The position numbers and the translations under genes were made by a program. Positions 36,920 to 46,241 of a stretch of DNA of 64,000 bases are shown in pieces (within the stretch, counting starts at the first letter, position 1; every line of letters begins with the position of its first letter). Source of the stretch: Actinacidiphila acididurans (lineage in GTDB: Bacteria > Actinomycetota > Actinomycetes > Streptomycetales > Streptomycetaceae); contig NZ_JADKYB010000023.1 in the NCBI RefSeq assembly GCF_016918855.1, positions 1 to 64,000 on the forward strand, read 5' to 3'. The notes under the pieces are model-generated. The model made no database searches and was not told the DNA's origin. It saw only the letters and a program-made list of their open reading frames with translations.

Positions 36920-39070
36920 TCACGCGTTGCCGCGCACGACCGTTGATACGGCGGTGCGCGGCGGAACATTCAACGAGGTGCGCAGAAAATCGAGCTGGTG
37001 CCTCAGCAGCCCCTCCATCACCGCCTCGTCGGACGGGGAGTGGGTGCTGCCGGGCAGCGGCAGCACCTGGTGCGGCCGGCCGGCCGCCAGCAGCGCGGCC
37101 GACATCCGCAGGGTGTGCGCGGGCACCACGTTGTCGTCGGCCAGGCCGTGCACCAGCAGCAGCGGCCGGCGCAGCGCGGCCGCCTCCCCGATCGGCGAGG
37201 ACCGCTCGTACGCCGCCGGCTCCTCGTGGGGGCGGCCGAGGAACCGCTCGCGCCAGTGGGTGTCGTACAGCCGCTGGTCACTGGGGGCCGCGCCGGCGAT
37301 CGCCGCGTGGAAGACCTCGGGCCGGCGCAGCACCGCCGCGGTGGCCAGCGTGCCGCCGTACGACCAGCCGCGGATCGCCACCCGGCCCAGGTCCAGGTCG
37401 GGGCAGTGCTCCGCGGCCGCGTGCAGCGCAGTCACCTGGTCGGCCAGCGGCGCGCTCAGCGTGTCGCCGCGGACCGTCTTCTCCCAGGCCGGGCCGCGCC
37501 CCGGGGTGCCCCGGCCGTCCGCGATCACCACCGCGAAGCCCTCGTCGGCGAACCACTGCGCCTCGGCGAACCACCAGTGCCGGGCCCGGGTCGCCAGCCG
37601 CATCGCCGGGCCGCCGTAGGGCGCCATGAGCACCGGCAGCGCGCCGCCGCCCGGCTCGTACCAGGTCGGCAGCACCAGCGCGGTGCGCAGCTCCAGGTCG
37701 CCGGCCCGCAGCCAGGTCAGCCGCGCCGCGCCGGGGTCCTCCGCCAGGCAGGCCACGGTACGCGTGCTCCCGCCGGCCGTGGTCAGCCGGAAGTCCCGCC
37801 CGGCCTCGGTGTGCGAGGCCAGCAGCAGTGCGCCGCCCGAGCGCAGCCCGGTGTGCAGTCCCGGAGTGCCGGCCAGCCGCACCGGGCCGGTCGCCGGATC
37901 GTACGACCACAGGTGCTCCTCGGTGGGCTCGTCGCTCGCGGCGAACAGCACCGACTCGCCGTCGACCCCGAGCACCTCGAGGATCTGGAGCCCCTCCGGG
38001 GTGACCGGGACGCCGGCCACGGTCAGGTGGCGGGTGGCGCCGCGATCGGCGGTGTGCACCAGGGCGCCGGACGCGGCTCTGGCGGGGGTGCCCGGGATCA
38101 GCTCGACCCAGCCGGGATCGCGCTGCTCGTGCAGCACCGAGGTGGTCCCGGTGTCCGGATCGGCGGTCAGCACGCGCAGGGTGCGCTGGTCGCGGCTCTG
38201 CACGGCCAGCAGCGGCCCGTGCCCGTCCCAGGCGACGGCGGTCAGGTATTCGTACGCCGCCCGGTCCCAGCCGACCTCGGTGCGGGCGCCGCCCGGGCCC
38301 AGCACGAACAGCGAGACGTCCGCGTTGCGGGTGCCGGCCGCGGGATAGGGGATCGGCCGCGGCGGGCGGGACGGGTCGGCGGGGTCCGCGATCCACCACC
38401 GCTGCACCCGCGCGGTGTCCACCCGCGCCACCAGCAGGCGGGTGCCGTCGGGCGACCACCAGTGGCCGCGCGGGCGGTGCATCTCCTCGGCCGCCACGTG
38501 CTCGGCCAGCCCGTACGTGACGTCCTCCGCCTCGGGCGCCGCCAGGCGGCGGGTCGCGCCGTCCACGAGATCCGTCACGTACAGGGCACCGGCGCCGACA
38601 TGGGCGACGCGGTGCCCGGTCGGGTCGATCCGCGGGTCCACCACCGGCTCCGGCGTCGGCACCGGGCGCGGCGCGCCGCCCGCCAGGTCCAGCGCCCACA
38701 GCGCGCCGTCCACCGCGAAGACCACCGTGCGCAGGGCCGCGTCGGCGCTGTAGGCCACGATGCCGGTACTGCGCTCCCGCGCCCGCTCGCGCCGTATCAG
38801 CTCCTCCTCGGGCACCCCGCCCGCCGGCGCCGGCAGCGCGGCCGGGTCGGCCAGCAGTTGCTCGCCGGCCGCTTCGGCCCGCCACAGGCAGCCGGTGCGG
38901 TCGTACGGGCCGCGTGAGCGCAGGAAGAGCGCGGTCCGCCCGTCCGGGGAGAGGGTGAAGGCGCGCGGCACACCCAGGGTGAACCGCTGGGTGCGGGCCA
39001 GACGGGCGGGGAGCGGGGCGGGCGGTGTGATCGAATCCGTTCGAGGAGTGTCCATGAGGGCAGTCTTCAC
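36920..39070 (-). CDS. S9 family prolyl oligopeptidase/dipeptidyl peptidase
   Basis: A 716-residue serine peptidase: an N-terminal beta-propeller (~30-440, repeated RLLVARVDTARVQRWWI-type blades and DRGATRHLTVAGVPVTPEG) and a C-terminal alpha/beta-hydrolase with catalytic Ser at about 570 in IRGWSYGGTLATAAVLR, followed by the ADDNVVP and STHSPSDE loops carrying Asp and His. Cytosolic (no signal peptide). GTG at 39070 or ATG at 39055; AGG lies before the GTG. Cleaves peptides, probably after Pro/Ala. Divergent from the HipA-like kinase gene. Confidence 0.9.
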   Translation of the reverse strand: MKTALMDTPRTDSITPPAPLPARLARTQRFTLGVPRAFTLSPDGRTALFLRSRGPYDRTGCLWRAEAAGEQLLADPAALPAPAGGVPEEELIRRERARERSTGIVAYSADAALRTVVFAVDGALWALDLAGGAPRPVPTPEPVVDPRIDPTGHRVAHVGAGALYVTDLVDGATRRLAAPEAEDVTYGLAEHVAAEEMHRPRGHWWSPDGTRLLVARVDTARVQRWWIADPADPSRPPRPIPYPAAGTRNADVSLFVLGPGGARTEVGWDRAAYEYLTAVAWDGHGPLLAVQSRDQRTLRVLTADPDTGTTSVLHEQRDPGWVELIPGTPARAASGALVHTADRGATRHLTVAGVPVTPEGLQILEVLGVDGESVLFAASDEPTEEHLWSYDPATGPVRLAGTPGLHTGLRSGGALLLASHTEAGRDFRLTTAGGSTRTVACLAEDPGAARLTWLRAGDLELRTALVLPTWYEPGGGALPVLMAPYGGPAMRLATRARHWWFAEAQWFADEGFAVVIADGRGTPGRGPAWEKTVRGDTLSAPLADQVTALHAAAEHCPDLDLGRVAIRGWSYGGTLATAAVLRRPEVFHAAIAGAAPSDQRLYDTHWRERFLGRPHEEPAAYERSSPIGEAAALRRPLLLVHGLADDNVVPAHTLRMSAALLAAGRPHQVLPLPGSTHSPSDEAVMEGLLRHQLDFLRTSLNVPPRTAVSTVVRGNA

Positions 39071-39087
39071 CCCGTTAACCTGGGGGG

Positions 39088-39909
39088 ATGCTGAGAGAAG
39101 TGACGGGCATCCGCTATGTCACGCCCCTGCGGGAGGGCGGATCGGTGCCCGGCGTGGTGGAGGCGGACGACCTCGGTACCTACGTCGTGAAATTCGTCGG
39201 CGCCGCACAGGGCCGCAAGGCGCTGATTGCCGAGGTGATCGCGGGCGAGCTGGGCAGACGGCTGGGCCTGCGGGTGCCGGAGCTGGTGCGGTTCGACTTC
39301 GACCCGGTCATCGGGCTGGGCGAACCCGACCAGGAGATCCAGGACTTGATGAAGGCCAGCGGCGGCCTGAACCTCGGGATGGACTTCCTGCCCGGCGCCC
39401 TGGGCTTCGACCCGCTGGTGTTCGAGGTCGAGCCCGAACTCGCCGGACGCATCATATGGTTCGACGCCCTGATCGGCAACGTCGACCGGTCCTGGCGCAA
39501 CCCCAACATGCTGGTCTGGCACAAGAACGTGTGGCTGATCGACCACGGCGCCTCACTGATCTGGCACCACAACTGGAAGTCCGCGGCGGCCTCCTCGGAC
39601 CGCCCCTACGACGCCTCCGACCACGCCCTCGCCCGCTTCGGTCCCGACCCGGCCGCCGCCGCGGCCGAATTGGCGCCCATGGTGACGGACGAACTGCTGA
39701 CCGAGGTCACCGCCCTGGTGCCGGACGAGTGGCTGGTGGACGAGCCCGGGTTCGACTCTCCCGACGACGTGCGCGCGGCGTACCGCGAACTGCTGCTCGC
39801 CCGGGCCGCCGGCATCCACCAGCGGATCCGGACCGAGCAGGCCGAGAAGCAGAAGCAACCGCCGCCGCAGTGGCTGCGCACCTGGGTCGAGGGGAAGAAC
39901 GCCAAGTGA
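39088..39909 (+). CDS. HipA-like kinase family protein
   Basis: A 273-residue protein resembling the HipA/phosphatidylinositol-kinase-like fold: YVVKFVGAAQGRKALIAEVIAGELGRRLGL (nucleotide-binding Lys), the catalytic loop FDALIGNVDRSWRNPNMLV, and LIDHGASLIWHH (DFG-like Asp). It lacks the N-terminal HipB-interacting domain and no HipB antitoxin is next door, so it is not a classical HipBA toxin. Start ATG at 39088. The next gene, DUF3037, overlaps its stop by four bases. Confidence 0.82.
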   Translation: MLREVTGIRYVTPLREGGSVPGVVEADDLGTYVVKFVGAAQGRKALIAEVIAGELGRRLGLRVPELVRFDFDPVIGLGEPDQEIQDLMKASGGLNLGMDFLPGALGFDPLVFEVEPELAGRIIWFDALIGNVDRSWRNPNMLVWHKNVWLIDHGASLIWHHNWKSAAASSDRPYDASDHALARFGPDPAAAAAELAPMVTDELLTEVTALVPDEWLVDEPGFDSPDDVRAAYRELLLARAAGIHQRIRTEQAEKQKQPPPQWLRTWVEGKNAK

Positions 39910-40289
39910 ACGGCCGCGACGTCTTCGAGTACGCGCTGGTACGGGTGGTGCCGCGGATCGAGCGCGGCGAGATGATCAACGCCGGGGTGCTGGTCTACTG
40001 CCGCGCGCAGGGGTACGTGGGCGCCCGGGTGCACCTGGACGAGGAGCGGCTGCTCTGCCTCGACCCGGACGTGGACGTGGCCGGGGTGCGCGCCGCACTG
40101 CGCGGCTACCAGGGCATCTGCGCCGGCGGCGAGCGGGCCGGGCAGGCCGCGGGGGAGGACGCCGGCCGCCGCTTCCGCTGGCTGACCGCTCCACGCAGCA
40201 CCATTGTGCAGCCCGGGCCGATCCACACCGGGCTGACCGCCGACCCCGACAAGGAGGCCGACCGGCTGCTGGCGCTGCTGGTGCGGTGA
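39906..40289 (+). CDS. DUF3037 family protein, coupled to the HipA-like kinase
   Basis: A 127-residue protein with the DUF3037 core (FEYALVRVVPRIERGEMINAGVLVYC, RLLCLDPDVDV). Its GTG at 39906 shares four bases with the kinase stop codon, so the two are translationally coupled. The DUF3037/HipA-like pair recurs in actinobacteria and other phyla, but no activity is established. A role as partner or regulator of the kinase is an inference. Confidence 0.82.
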   Translation: MNGRDVFEYALVRVVPRIERGEMINAGVLVYCRAQGYVGARVHLDEERLLCLDPDVDVAGVRAALRGYQGICAGGERAGQAAGEDAGRRFRWLTAPRSTIVQPGPIHTGLTADPDKEADRLLALLVR

Positions 40290-40443
40290 GACGGTGCCTT
40301 GGCGGTGCCCGTACGGCCGGGTGAGTACGGCAGGCGCGGCCGGCCCCGGCCCGGCGGGGCGGCGGTCACCGGGGGCGCCGGGCCGACGTGGTGACGTTGA
40401 CACAGGGTCACGGCGCTCCTACGGTTTCGGCTACGGGACCTAC

Positions 40444-40457
40444 TAAGCGGTCGCTCA
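40444..40457. promoter_or_regulatory. Candidate TetR-type operator upstream of the first SDR
   Basis: AGCG-GT-CGCT (40446-40455) is an imperfect inverted repeat 49 bases before the SDR start, with a possible -35/-10 pair (TTGACA at 40396 / TACGGT at 40420). Such AGCGNNCGCT sites are recognised by TetR regulators of lipid genes in actinomycetes. No TetR gene is adjacent. Confidence 0.45.
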
Positions 40458-40503
40458 CTCGCAGGTGAGAGCGCGGCCGCGACGACCGGCTGAGGAGACA
40501 CAG

Positions 40504-41265
40504 ATGTCCACCACCGAGCAGCGCGTCGCCGTCGTCACCGGCGCAGCCCGCGGCATCGGCGCCGCCACCGCGGTCCGGCTGGCCGCCGACGGCCGCGCCG
40601 TGGCCGTACTCGACCTGGACGAGGGAGCCTGCAAGGACACCGTCGAGGCCATCACCGCGGCCGGCGGCACCGCCCTCGCGGTCGGCGCCGACGTCTCGGA
40701 CGAGGCCCAGGTCCAGGCCGCGGTCTCCCGGGTGGCGGACGAGCTGGGCGCGCCCACCATCCTGGTCAACAACGCCGGCGTGCTGCGCGACAACCTGCTG
40801 TTCAAGATGTCCACCGCGGACTGGGACACGGTCATGTCCGTGCACCTGCGCGGCGCCTTCCTGATGACCCGCGCGGCCCAGAAGTACATGGTGGACGCCA
40901 AGTTCGGCCGGGTGGTCAACCTCTCCTCGTCCTCCGCGCTCGGCAACCGCGGCCAGGTCAACTACTCGGCGGCCAAGGCCGGCATGCAGGGCTTCACCAA
41001 GACCCTCGCCATCGAGCTCGGCAAGTTCGGCGTGACCGCCAACGCGGTGGCGCCCGGCTTCATCGTCACCGACATGACCGCCGCCACCGCGGCCCGGGTC
41101 GGCATGGGCTTCGAGGACTTCCAGGCCGCCGCCGCAACCCAGATCCCCGTCCAGCGCGTCGGCCGTCCCGAGGACGTCGCCAACGCCATCGCCTTCTTCA
41201 CCGGCGACGCCGCCGGATTCGTCTCCGGCCAGGTGCTGTACGTGGCCGGCGGCCCGCTCGACTGA
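40504..41265 (+). CDS. Short-chain dehydrogenase/reductase (FabG-like)
   Basis: A 253-residue SDR. Cofactor motif TGAARGIGAATAVRL, NNAGV at ~90, catalytic Ser in NLSSSSALGNRGQVNYSAAKAGMQ with YxxxK (Tyr/Lys), and C-terminal GRPEDVANAIAFFTGDAAGFVSGQVLYVAGG. The DLDEG after the second beta strand suggests NAD rather than NADP. ATG at 40504 follows GAGGAGA. Followed 17 bases later by a second SDR, so they form an operon; the pair probably acts on a fatty-acid, polyketide or steroid-like substrate. Confidence 0.92.
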   Translation: MSTTEQRVAVVTGAARGIGAATAVRLAADGRAVAVLDLDEGACKDTVEAITAAGGTALAVGADVSDEAQVQAAVSRVADELGAPTILVNNAGVLRDNLLFKMSTADWDTVMSVHLRGAFLMTRAAQKYMVDAKFGRVVNLSSSSALGNRGQVNYSAAKAGMQGFTKTLAIELGKFGVTANAVAPGFIVTDMTAATAARVGMGFEDFQAAAATQIPVQRVGRPEDVANAIAFFTGDAAGFVSGQVLYVAGGPLD

Positions 41266-41282
41266 CCGCCGGAGGTCCCCTG

Positions 41283-42050
41283 ATGACAACTGCTCCCAGC
41301 TCCCACGACACCGGCCGCGTCGCGCTGATCACCGGCGCCAGCCGCGGCATCGGTTACGGCATAGCCGAGGCCCTGGTCGCCCGCGGCGACCGGGTCTGCA
41401 TCACCGGCCGCAACGAGGACGCGCTCAAGGACGCCGTCGCCCGGCTCGGCGCCGACCGCGTCATCGGCGTGGCCGGCAAGGCCCACGACGAAGCCCACCA
41501 GGCCGACGCCGTCGACCGCACCATGGAGGCGTTCGGCCGGATCGACTACCTGGTCAACAACGCCGGCACCAACCCCGTCTACGGCCTGCTCACCGAGGTC
41601 GACCTCGGCGTGGTCCGCAAGGTCTACGAGACCAACGTGATCTCCGCGCTCGCCTTCGTCCAGCGGACCTGGCGCGCCTGGCAGAAGGAGAACGGCGGCG
41701 CGATCGTCAACATCTCCTCCATCGCGGGGCTCGCCCCCTCCCCGCTCATCGCCGCCTACGGCATGAGCAAGGCCGCCATGACCAACCTCACCGTGCAGCT
41801 CGCCGCCGAGATGGCACCCGGCGTACGGGTCAACTCCATCGCACCGGCCGTGGTGAAGACCAAGTTCGCCGCCGCGCTGTACGAGGGGCGCGAGGAGGAG
41901 GCCGCGGCAGGCTACCCGCTGGGCCGGCTCGGCGTGCCGGAGGACATCGGCGGCGCCGCCGCCTTCCTGCTCTCGGACCAGGCCGGCTGGGTCACCGGCC
42001 AGAACCTGGTGATCGACGGCGGCCTGTTCCTGCACGCGGGAGGGCACTGA
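41283..42050 (+). CDS. Short-chain dehydrogenase/reductase
   Basis: A 255-residue SDR: TGASRGIGYGIAEAL, NNAGTNPVYG, SSIAGLAPSPLIAAYGMSKAAM (Tyr/Lys catalytic pair), DIGGAAAFLLSDQAGWVTGQNLVIDGG. ATG at 41283 is preceded by CGGAGG. It is in one transcription unit with the preceding SDR and only ~35% similar to it by eye, so it is not a recent duplicate. Substrate unknown. The stop is followed by a terminator-like hairpin at 42078-42111. Confidence 0.93.
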   Translation: MTTAPSSHDTGRVALITGASRGIGYGIAEALVARGDRVCITGRNEDALKDAVARLGADRVIGVAGKAHDEAHQADAVDRTMEAFGRIDYLVNNAGTNPVYGLLTEVDLGVVRKVYETNVISALAFVQRTWRAWQKENGGAIVNISSIAGLAPSPLIAAYGMSKAAMTNLTVQLAAEMAPGVRVNSIAPAVVKTKFAAALYEGREEEAAAGYPLGRLGVPEDIGGAAAFLLSDQAGWVTGQNLVIDGGLFLHAGGH

Positions 42051-42077
42051 CCGGCAGCGCCGCGGGTCCCGCGGAGG

Positions 42078-42111
42078 GGGCGGCCGGTCCCGGCCCGGGG
42101 CCCGGCCGCCC
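42078..42111 (+). terminator. Terminator hairpin after the SDR pair
   Basis: A 10-bp stem (GGGCGGCCGG at 42078-42087, CCGGCCGCCC at 42102-42111) lies 28 bases after the second SDR stop. Confidence 0.55.
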
Positions 42112-42189
42112 GCTGTCCGCGGGCCGTTGTCAGTGGGGAGCGGTACGTTGCTGGAAGCAGTAACGGATCGATAGCCGGAGGTTTTTGAC

Positions 42190-42876
42190 GTGCCCACCAC
42201 GCTGCCCGACTCCTGGGAGACCGCGCTCGGCGGGGAGTTGGACAAGCCCTACTTCACGCAGCTCACCGAATTCGTGGCGGCCGAGCGGGAGCAGCACCGG
42301 ATCTTCCCGCCGCAGGACCAGGTGTTCGCGGCGCTGGAAGCCACACCCTTCGACAAGGTGAAGGTGCTCGTCCTCGGCCAGGACCCCTACCACGGCGAGG
42401 GCCAGGGCCACGGGCTGTGCTTCTCCGTGCGGCCCGGGGTGAAGACCCCGCCGTCGCTGCGGAACATCTTCAAGGAGCTGCGCGACGAACTCGGCTACCC
42501 GATCCCGGACAACGGCTACCTGATGCCCTGGGCCGAGCAGGGCGTGCTGCTGCTCAACGCGGTGCTGACCGTCCGCGAGGGCGAGCCCAACTCCCACAAG
42601 GGCAAGGGCTGGGAGAAGTTCACCGACGCGGTGATCAAGGCGGTCTCCGGGCGCCCCGACCCGGCCGTCTTCGTGCTGTGGGGCGCCTACGCCCGCAAGA
42701 AGCTGCCGCTCATCGACACCTCCCGGCACACCGTCATCGAGGGCGCCCACCCCTCGCCGCTGTCCGCCAAGCTTTTCCTGGGCAGCCGGCCCTTCGGCCG
42801 GATCGACGAGGCGATCAAGGCCCAGGGCCACGACTCGATCGACTGGCGCATCCCCGACCTCGGCCCGATCGGCTGA
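42190..42876 (+). CDS. ung: Uracil-DNA glycosylase
   Basis: A 228-residue family 1 UDG. The water-activating Asp65 is in VLVLGQDPYHGEGQGHGLCFSV, and the HPSPLSAKLFLGSRPFGR loop carries the conserved His; uracil-binding LLLLNAVLTV is present. Removes uracil from DNA. GTG at 42190 lies 10 bases after CCGGAGG. It is a single-gene unit between a terminator and a minus-strand lipoprotein gene. Confidence 0.97.
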   Translation: MPTTLPDSWETALGGELDKPYFTQLTEFVAAEREQHRIFPPQDQVFAALEATPFDKVKVLVLGQDPYHGEGQGHGLCFSVRPGVKTPPSLRNIFKELRDELGYPIPDNGYLMPWAEQGVLLLNAVLTVREGEPNSHKGKGWEKFTDAVIKAVSGRPDPAVFVLWGAYARKKLPLIDTSRHTVIEGAHPSPLSAKLFLGSRPFGRIDEAIKAQGHDSIDWRIPDLGPIG

Positions 42877-42939
42877 CGTGGAGCGCGCGGGATCGGCGCA
42901 CCAGCCGGCCGTACGACCGGGTCACCCCGGCGGTGCGGC

Positions 42940-43425
42940 TCAGCGCCCGGTGAGCGAGGGGAGCGCACCGCCGCCCGGACCCGAGATGCCCGCTGCCGGT
43001 CCGCCACCCGCGCCCCGGGCGGCGGACCGCACAGCCTGACGGCAGATCCGGGCGGCCGTGCTGCCGGCCAACCGGCCGCCAAAGGCCTCACTCAGCCCGC
43101 ACACCGCGGTGCCGCCGGGCAGCGCGGCGGCACGTCCGGCGGGAGCCGTACCGGAGTACGGTTCCCGCCCGGACCGCGGGTACGAGTGCGGCGAGGCAGT
43201 CCCCGCCCGGTGCCCGGGTGCGGGCCGGGCTGTGCCGACGCCGGCCGGCCCCACGGTGGCGGTCACCACACGGGCGGGAGAGGCCGCCGGCGGCACCCGG
43301 TCGGGTGCCGCCCGCGAGGCGGTAGCGCCCGGTACGGGCGCGGTGGACGGGGGAGAGGACACGGTGGCGCAGCCGACGGCGGTCCAGGCCGCCGTCACCA
43401 CCACCGCTGCGGACAACCAGCGCAC
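42940..43425 (-). CDS. Putative secreted lipoprotein of unknown function
   Basis: A 161-residue protein with a lipobox signal (WLSAAVVVTAAWTAVGC, Cys at ~19) and a Pro/Ala/Ser-rich spacer. The C-terminal part has AVCGLSEAFGGRLAGSTAARICRQAV, two Cys spaced as in small streptomycete secreted proteins, then a Gly-rich end. Reading frame has the normal third-position GC bias. The GTG at 43425 overlaps GAGGAG, so a TTG at 43416 may be the true start. Function unknown. The gap up to the Gfo/Idh/MocA gene (43426-43620) shows nothing else. Confidence 0.6.
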   Translation of the reverse strand: MRWLSAAVVVTAAWTAVGCATVSSPPSTAPVPGATASRAAPDRVPPAASPARVVTATVGPAGVGTARPAPGHRAGTASPHSYPRSGREPYSGTAPAGRAAALPGGTAVCGLSEAFGGRLAGSTAARICRQAVRSAARGAGGGPAAGISGPGGGALPSLTGR

Positions 43426-43620
43426 TCCTCAACTGTGCGGAAAAGCCGCAGACTTCGCCATTCCCCGCAAGAGTGAATATTCGCCTGGGGATTCGCCGCC
43501 TCACCCGCGCGAGCGACCCGGTCCGCCGACAACCGACCGCCGGACCCCCGCCCACCTGCGCGTATGCTGCGGAGGCAGCGCAACGGCAGGCCGCCGCCGG
43601 CGGCGACGACAGGAGCATCC

Positions 43621-44541
43621 ATGGCAGCGGGCAGCGCCCCCCTGAAGATCGGCGTCATCGGGCTCGGCGACATCGCCCGCAAGGCCTACCTCCCGGTGCT
43701 CACCGCCCTGCCGGGCCTGGAACTGCACCTGCACACCCGCACGCCCGCCACCCTGGACGAGGTCGGCGACGCGTACCGGCTGCCGCACCGCCACACCGAC
43801 CTGGACGCCCTGCTGGACCAGGGCCTGGACGCGGCCTTCGTGCACGCGCCCACCGAGCACCACGTGGCCATCACCCGGCGGCTGCTGGCCGCGGGCGTCG
43901 CCACGTACGTGGACAAGCCGCTGGCCCGCGACGCCCCCGGGGCCCGCGAGCTGACCGGCCTCGCGCGCGAGCGCGGTGTCTCGCTCGCGGTCGGCTTCAA
44001 CCGCCGTTACGCGCCCGGCTACGCCCAGTGCCTGGACCACCCGCGCGACCTGATCCTGCTCCAGAAGAACCGGATCGGCCTGGCCGACGACCCGCGCGAG
44101 GTGGTCTTCGACGACTTCATCCACGTCGTGGACACGCTGCGGTTCCTGGCGCCCGGACCGGTCGAGCGGACCCGGGTCTCCGCGCGGGTGCGCGGCGGGC
44201 TGCTGCACCATGTGGTGCTCCAGCTCGACGGGGACGGCTTCACCGCGATCGGGTCGATGAACCGGATGAGCGGGTCCACCGAGGAGAGCCTGGACGTCAG
44301 CGGCGGCGACGCACGGCGTCAGGTGTTCAATCTCGCCGAGGTCGTGGACCACAAGGGCCAGCCGACCGTGCGCCGCCGCGGCGACTGGGTGCAGGTCGCC
44401 CGCCAGCGCGGCATCGAGCAGGTCACCCTCGCCTTCCTCGACGCGGTGCGGGCCGGCACCCTCCTCGACGCCGGCGACGCCCTGCTCACCCACGAGCTGT
44501 GCGAGCAGATCGTCACCGAAGTGCTGGCGCAGGCCGGCTGA
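43621..44541 (+). CDS. Gfo/Idh/MocA family oxidoreductase
   Basis: A 306-residue NAD(P)-dependent sugar oxidoreductase type. Rossmann motif KIGVIGLGDIARKAYLP (12-28), the conserved Lys in TYVDKPLARDAPGA, and the family's C-terminal beta-sheet (ILLQKNRIG, HHVVLQLDGDGF). ATG at 43621 follows AGGAGC. Substrate unknown. It ends inside the 3' end of the convergent lnt gene (29-base overlap). Confidence 0.9.
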   Translation: MAAGSAPLKIGVIGLGDIARKAYLPVLTALPGLELHLHTRTPATLDEVGDAYRLPHRHTDLDALLDQGLDAAFVHAPTEHHVAITRRLLAAGVATYVDKPLARDAPGARELTGLARERGVSLAVGFNRRYAPGYAQCLDHPRDLILLQKNRIGLADDPREVVFDDFIHVVDTLRFLAPGPVERTRVSARVRGGLLHHVVLQLDGDGFTAIGSMNRMSGSTEESLDVSGGDARRQVFNLAEVVDHKGQPTVRRRGDWVQVARQRGIEQVTLAFLDAVRAGTLLDAGDALLTHELCEQIVTEVLAQAG

Positions 44542-46093
44542 GCCGCCGGACCCGTATCGCGCGCGAACCCTCGTAACCGGCCGCGACCACCACCATGACC
44601 AGGGCCAGGTGCGGCACCCAGTCGCCGAGCCGCACGTACGGGCTCACGCCGGTGGCCAGCGGCACCGAGTAGACCGCCGTGGTGCTGCTGCCGGTGCCGA
44701 TCCGCCGGCCCACCGGGTGCCCGTTCGCGTCGTAGACCGCGCTGATCCCGGTCAGCGTGGCGTGCACCATCGGCCGCCAGTCCTCGGCGGCGCGCAGCGC
44801 GGCGAGCGAGGCGTGCTGGGCCGGCGCCCAGCTGTGCTGGAAGGACGAGGTGGAGGACTGCGCGATCAGCACCTGCGCGCCGTTGCCCGCCAGGTGACGG
44901 CTCATGTCGGGGAAGGCCGACTCGAAGCACACCAGCGGCCCGAACCGCAGCCGGCCGGTGTTCATCACCACCTGCCGGGTGCCCGGCCTGCGGTTCTGGG
45001 CCGCGGCCTTGCCGACCGAGGTCGCCCAGCCCAGCACCGGACGCAGCGGGATGTACTCGCCGAACGGCACCAGCCGCATCTTGTCGTACGTCGGCCCGAT
45101 CACCCCGTGCGGGCCGATCAGCTCCGAGGTCTTGGAGATGCCCTTGCCGTCGGCGCGCTGGGCGTCGACGTTGACCAGGATGTCCGCGCCGACCCGGGAG
45201 GACATCGAGGCGAGCTGGTTGGCCATGTCGGTACGGACGGTCAGGTCCGAGCCGACGCTGCTCTCGCCCCACACCACCAGGTCCGGGTGCGTGCCGGCCA
45301 GCCGCTCGGTGAGCGCCAGTTCGCGGGCGAACCGGGCTCCAGTGGTGCTCACTGTCCCGGGCTGCACCACCGCGATCCGTACCGAACCGGACTCGTGCGG
45401 GCGCGGCGCCCACAGCCACACGCCCGTGGTCGCCACCCCGCTCAGGGCCAGCGCGGCGAGTGCGGGCCGGCGCACCGCGGGGACCGCGATCAGCGCCGCG
45501 ACGGCGGTGTTGACCAGCACCACCAGGAAGCTCACCAGCCACACCCCGCCGACCGAGGCCAGCCGCAGCGCCGGAGTGAACTCGTACTGGCTCGCGCCCA
45601 GCAGCCCCCACGGTCCGCCCAGCGCCTGCCAGGACCGGACCAGTTCCACCATCAGCCAGGCCGACGGCAGCAGTACAACGGCCGCGGTGGCACTGCCGGC
45701 GGTGGTGCCCGGGCCGAGCAGCCGCCGCACCAGCCAGCCCCAGGGTGCCCAGAGCGCGCCCAGCATGAGCGCGAGGATCACCAGGAAGACGGTCAGGCTC
45801 GGCAGCAGCCAGTGGTGCACCGCCAGCATGAAGCCCGCCCCGCCGAACCACCCGTCGTACGCGGCCTGCCGCGCGGTGGGCGCCGAACGGGCCAGCAGCA
45901 GCCAGGGCACCAGCGCGACATAGGCCAGCCACCACAGAGAGGGGGCCGGGAACGCAAGAGCCGGCAGAGCCCCTGCCGCGGCGGCCGCGAACCCGCGGCG
46001 CCACCGCGTTCCGGCGCCGGCGGACCGTACCGCTCCGGCCGCCGCCCGCATCCTGTCGGGCGTCGTCCGCTGCCCGCCGGCCGTTACCGTCAT
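44513..46093 (-). CDS. lnt: Apolipoprotein N-acyltransferase
   Basis: A 526-residue membrane enzyme that N-acylates the lipid-modified Cys of lipoproteins. Eight membrane helices occupy the first ~220 residues (GFAAAAAGALPALAFPAPSLWWLAYVALVPWLLLA), then a CN-hydrolase domain with the Glu-Lys-Cys triad: LVVWGESSVG, YDKMRLVPFGEYIPLR and GPLVCFESAFPD. ATG at 46093 follows GAGGGAG, which decides it over an upstream start. Actinomycetes often have more than one copy. Overlaps the convergent oxidoreductase by 29 bases. Confidence 0.94.
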   Translation of the reverse strand: MTVTAGGQRTTPDRMRAAAGAVRSAGAGTRWRRGFAAAAAGALPALAFPAPSLWWLAYVALVPWLLLARSAPTARQAAYDGWFGGAGFMLAVHHWLLPSLTVFLVILALMLGALWAPWGWLVRRLLGPGTTAGSATAAVVLLPSAWLMVELVRSWQALGGPWGLLGASQYEFTPALRLASVGGVWLVSFLVVLVNTAVAALIAVPAVRRPALAALALSGVATTGVWLWAPRPHESGSVRIAVVQPGTVSTTGARFARELALTERLAGTHPDLVVWGESSVGSDLTVRTDMANQLASMSSRVGADILVNVDAQRADGKGISKTSELIGPHGVIGPTYDKMRLVPFGEYIPLRPVLGWATSVGKAAAQNRRPGTRQVVMNTGRLRFGPLVCFESAFPDMSRHLAGNGAQVLIAQSSTSSFQHSWAPAQHASLAALRAAEDWRPMVHATLTGISAVYDANGHPVGRRIGTGSSTTAVYSVPLATGVSPYVRLGDWVPHLALVMVVVAAGYEGSRAIRVRRLSRPAPALR

Positions 46094-46241
46094 CACGCGC
46101 TCCCTCGGTGGACAGTCCCGCACCCACCGGGTCGACCATGACGGTCGTCCCTGGCGAGGACGAGCCTTCCCGGCCGCGGACCTGCGCATGCGCGCCACCC
46201 GGAACGGGACGGTCCGCAATTGCGCACCCCCGCCGGCGGCC

